Positions 63,334 to 64,000 of a DNA stretch of 64,000 bases are shown here, one piece after another. The stretch lies in contig NZ_CADFGP010000028.1 in the NCBI RefSeq assembly GCF_902833905.1, forward strand, positions 1 through 64,000, written 5' to 3'. Each line of letters begins with the position of its first letter. Positions within the stretch are counted from its first letter, which is position 1. The DNA is from Paraburkholderia tuberum STM678 (GTDB taxonomy: Bacteria > Pseudomonadota > Gammaproteobacteria > Burkholderiales > Burkholderiaceae). The notes under the pieces are model-generated. The model made no database searches. It was not told the origin of the DNA and was given only the letters and a program-made list of their open reading frames with translations. Both the position numbers and the translations under genes were made by a program.

Positions 63334-64000
63334 ATGGACGCTGCCGCCTACGACGCGTCGCCGGTGCTGATCGTCGGGGCCGGTCCCACCGGACTTGCCG
63401 CAGCGATGAGTCTCGCGCGCGCCCACGTCCCCGTGCGCCTGATCGACAAGGCGCCGCAGCCGAACCCTTACTCGCGCGCGATCGGCATTCAGGCACGTAC
63501 GCTCGAACTGCTCGAGCAGCATCGGCTGGTCGAACCGTTTCTCGAGCTCGGCCATCGCGCGCGCGTGGCGAATCTGTTTTCGAACGGCATGCGGCTTGCG
63601 CAGCTCGATTTCGACCCGTTGCACACGCGCTATCCCTATCTGCTATTTCTCGACCAGTCGGTGACCGAGCGGCTCCTGACCGAGCATCTGGCGACGCTCG
63701 GCGTGAAGGTCGAGCGCGGCGTCGAGCTCGTGGCGTTCATGCAAGGCTCCGCGAGCGTTCAGGCGACCTTGCGCCGCGCGGACGGCCGCACGGAAGCCAT
63801 GCGCCCGTCATATCTGATTGCGGCCGATGGCGCGCACAGTTCGATTCGCCATCGCCTCGACCTGAGCTTCGAGGGCAAGACCTTCGACCAGACCTTTCTG
63901 CTCGCCGACCTGCATGCCGAAACCGACTGGCCCGACGACGAGTTCCATATCTTCGCGTCGGGCGACGGTCTCGTCGCGCTGTTTCCGATGGGCCACGGCC
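63334..64000 (+). CDS. FAD-dependent monooxygenase, N-terminal part
   Basis: The frame starts at ATG 63334 (TCCGGAG in front) and runs off the window after 222 codons. The FAD loop is PVLIVGAGPTGLAAAMSLAR, with the arginine-containing SRAIGIQARTLELLEQH segment. The D-G motif of aromatic hydroxylases follows (LIAADGAHSSIRHRL). It belongs to the p-hydroxybenzoate hydroxylase/PheA-type flavin monooxygenases, which hydroxylate phenols using NAD(P)H and O2. The substrate domain is cut off, so the substrate cannot be inferred. Confidence 0.9.
   Translation, partial: MDAAAYDASPVLIVGAGPTGLAAAMSLARAHVPVRLIDKAPQPNPYSRAIGIQARTLELLEQHRLVEPFLELGHRARVANLFSNGMRLAQLDFDPLHTRYPYLLFLDQSVTERLLTEHLATLGVKVERGVELVAFMQGSASVQATLRRADGRTEAMRPSYLIAADGAHSSIRHRLDLSFEGKTFDQTFLLADLHAETDWPDDEFHIFASGDGLVALFPMGHG

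Overview
The window is a high-GC proteobacterial chromosome segment. Gene content and order (pepN close to fbp, an xdhA-xdhB-xdhC purine operon, DUF4148 and DUF2968 proteins, an aryl polyene operon) point to Burkholderiales, most likely Burkholderia sensu lato / Paraburkholderia. This is inferred from gene families; no database search was run.

Layout. 1-15180 is an accessory, partly decayed region. It holds an IS66 transposase tail, small unknown proteins, a DedA protein, a frameshifted AI-2E-type permease, a ureidoglycolate lyase-like cupin, an integrase tail, a SnoaL-like secreted protein and a putative Na+/H+ antiporter. A roughly 270-bp regulatory module is then duplicated ahead of a DUF4148 gene and an HPF/RaiA-like gene, followed by a Tim44-domain protein and a lipoprotein. 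A two-repeat remnant of a type I-E CRISPR array, an acyltransferase-SGNH protein and IS3 and ISNCY fragments complete it. The region ends at the 3' side of a tRNA-Thr(CGU) gene. 15187-22000 is core: tRNA-Thr, fbp, a higBA toxin-antitoxin pair wedged between fbp and pepN, pepN, a DUF4136 lipoprotein, and a GDT1-family manganese exporter gene behind a yybP-ykoY manganese riboswitch.

22392-38359 is one tightly overlapping operon for an aryl polyene (xanthomonadin-type) pigment. It encodes a chain-length factor, three ketosynthases, two acyl carrier proteins, a ketoreductase, two dehydratase domains (one fused to the starter ligase), a thioesterase, two acyltransferase-type lipid-assembly proteins, LolA-like and MMPL export proteins, and a flavin enzyme carrying halogenase motifs. 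Chain building, attachment to a lipid and export are all encoded together.

38606-42636 is a lower-GC foreign insert between the pigment operon and the purine operon. A P-loop ATPase gene is translationally coupled (GTGA overlap) to a gene for a protein with a degenerate N-terminal domain and fourteen near-identical 41-residue TPR-like repeats. A broken tyrosine integrase follows immediately. This split ATPase plus repeat-sensor pair is the best candidate for an undescribed system, possibly defence. The second gene carries a 3' frameshift that may truncate it.

43146-50851 is a purine catabolism operon on the minus strand (xdhA, xdhB, xdhC, adenine deaminase-like, guaD). 51050-64000 is ordinary chromosome: dsbB, an amidase, a CPA2 antiporter, a class I glutamine amidotransferase-like hydrolase with a long disordered head, DUF2968, an acetyltransferase, a citrate-type MFS symporter, a TPR protein with a glycosyltransferase-like tail, and the start of an FAD monooxygenase.
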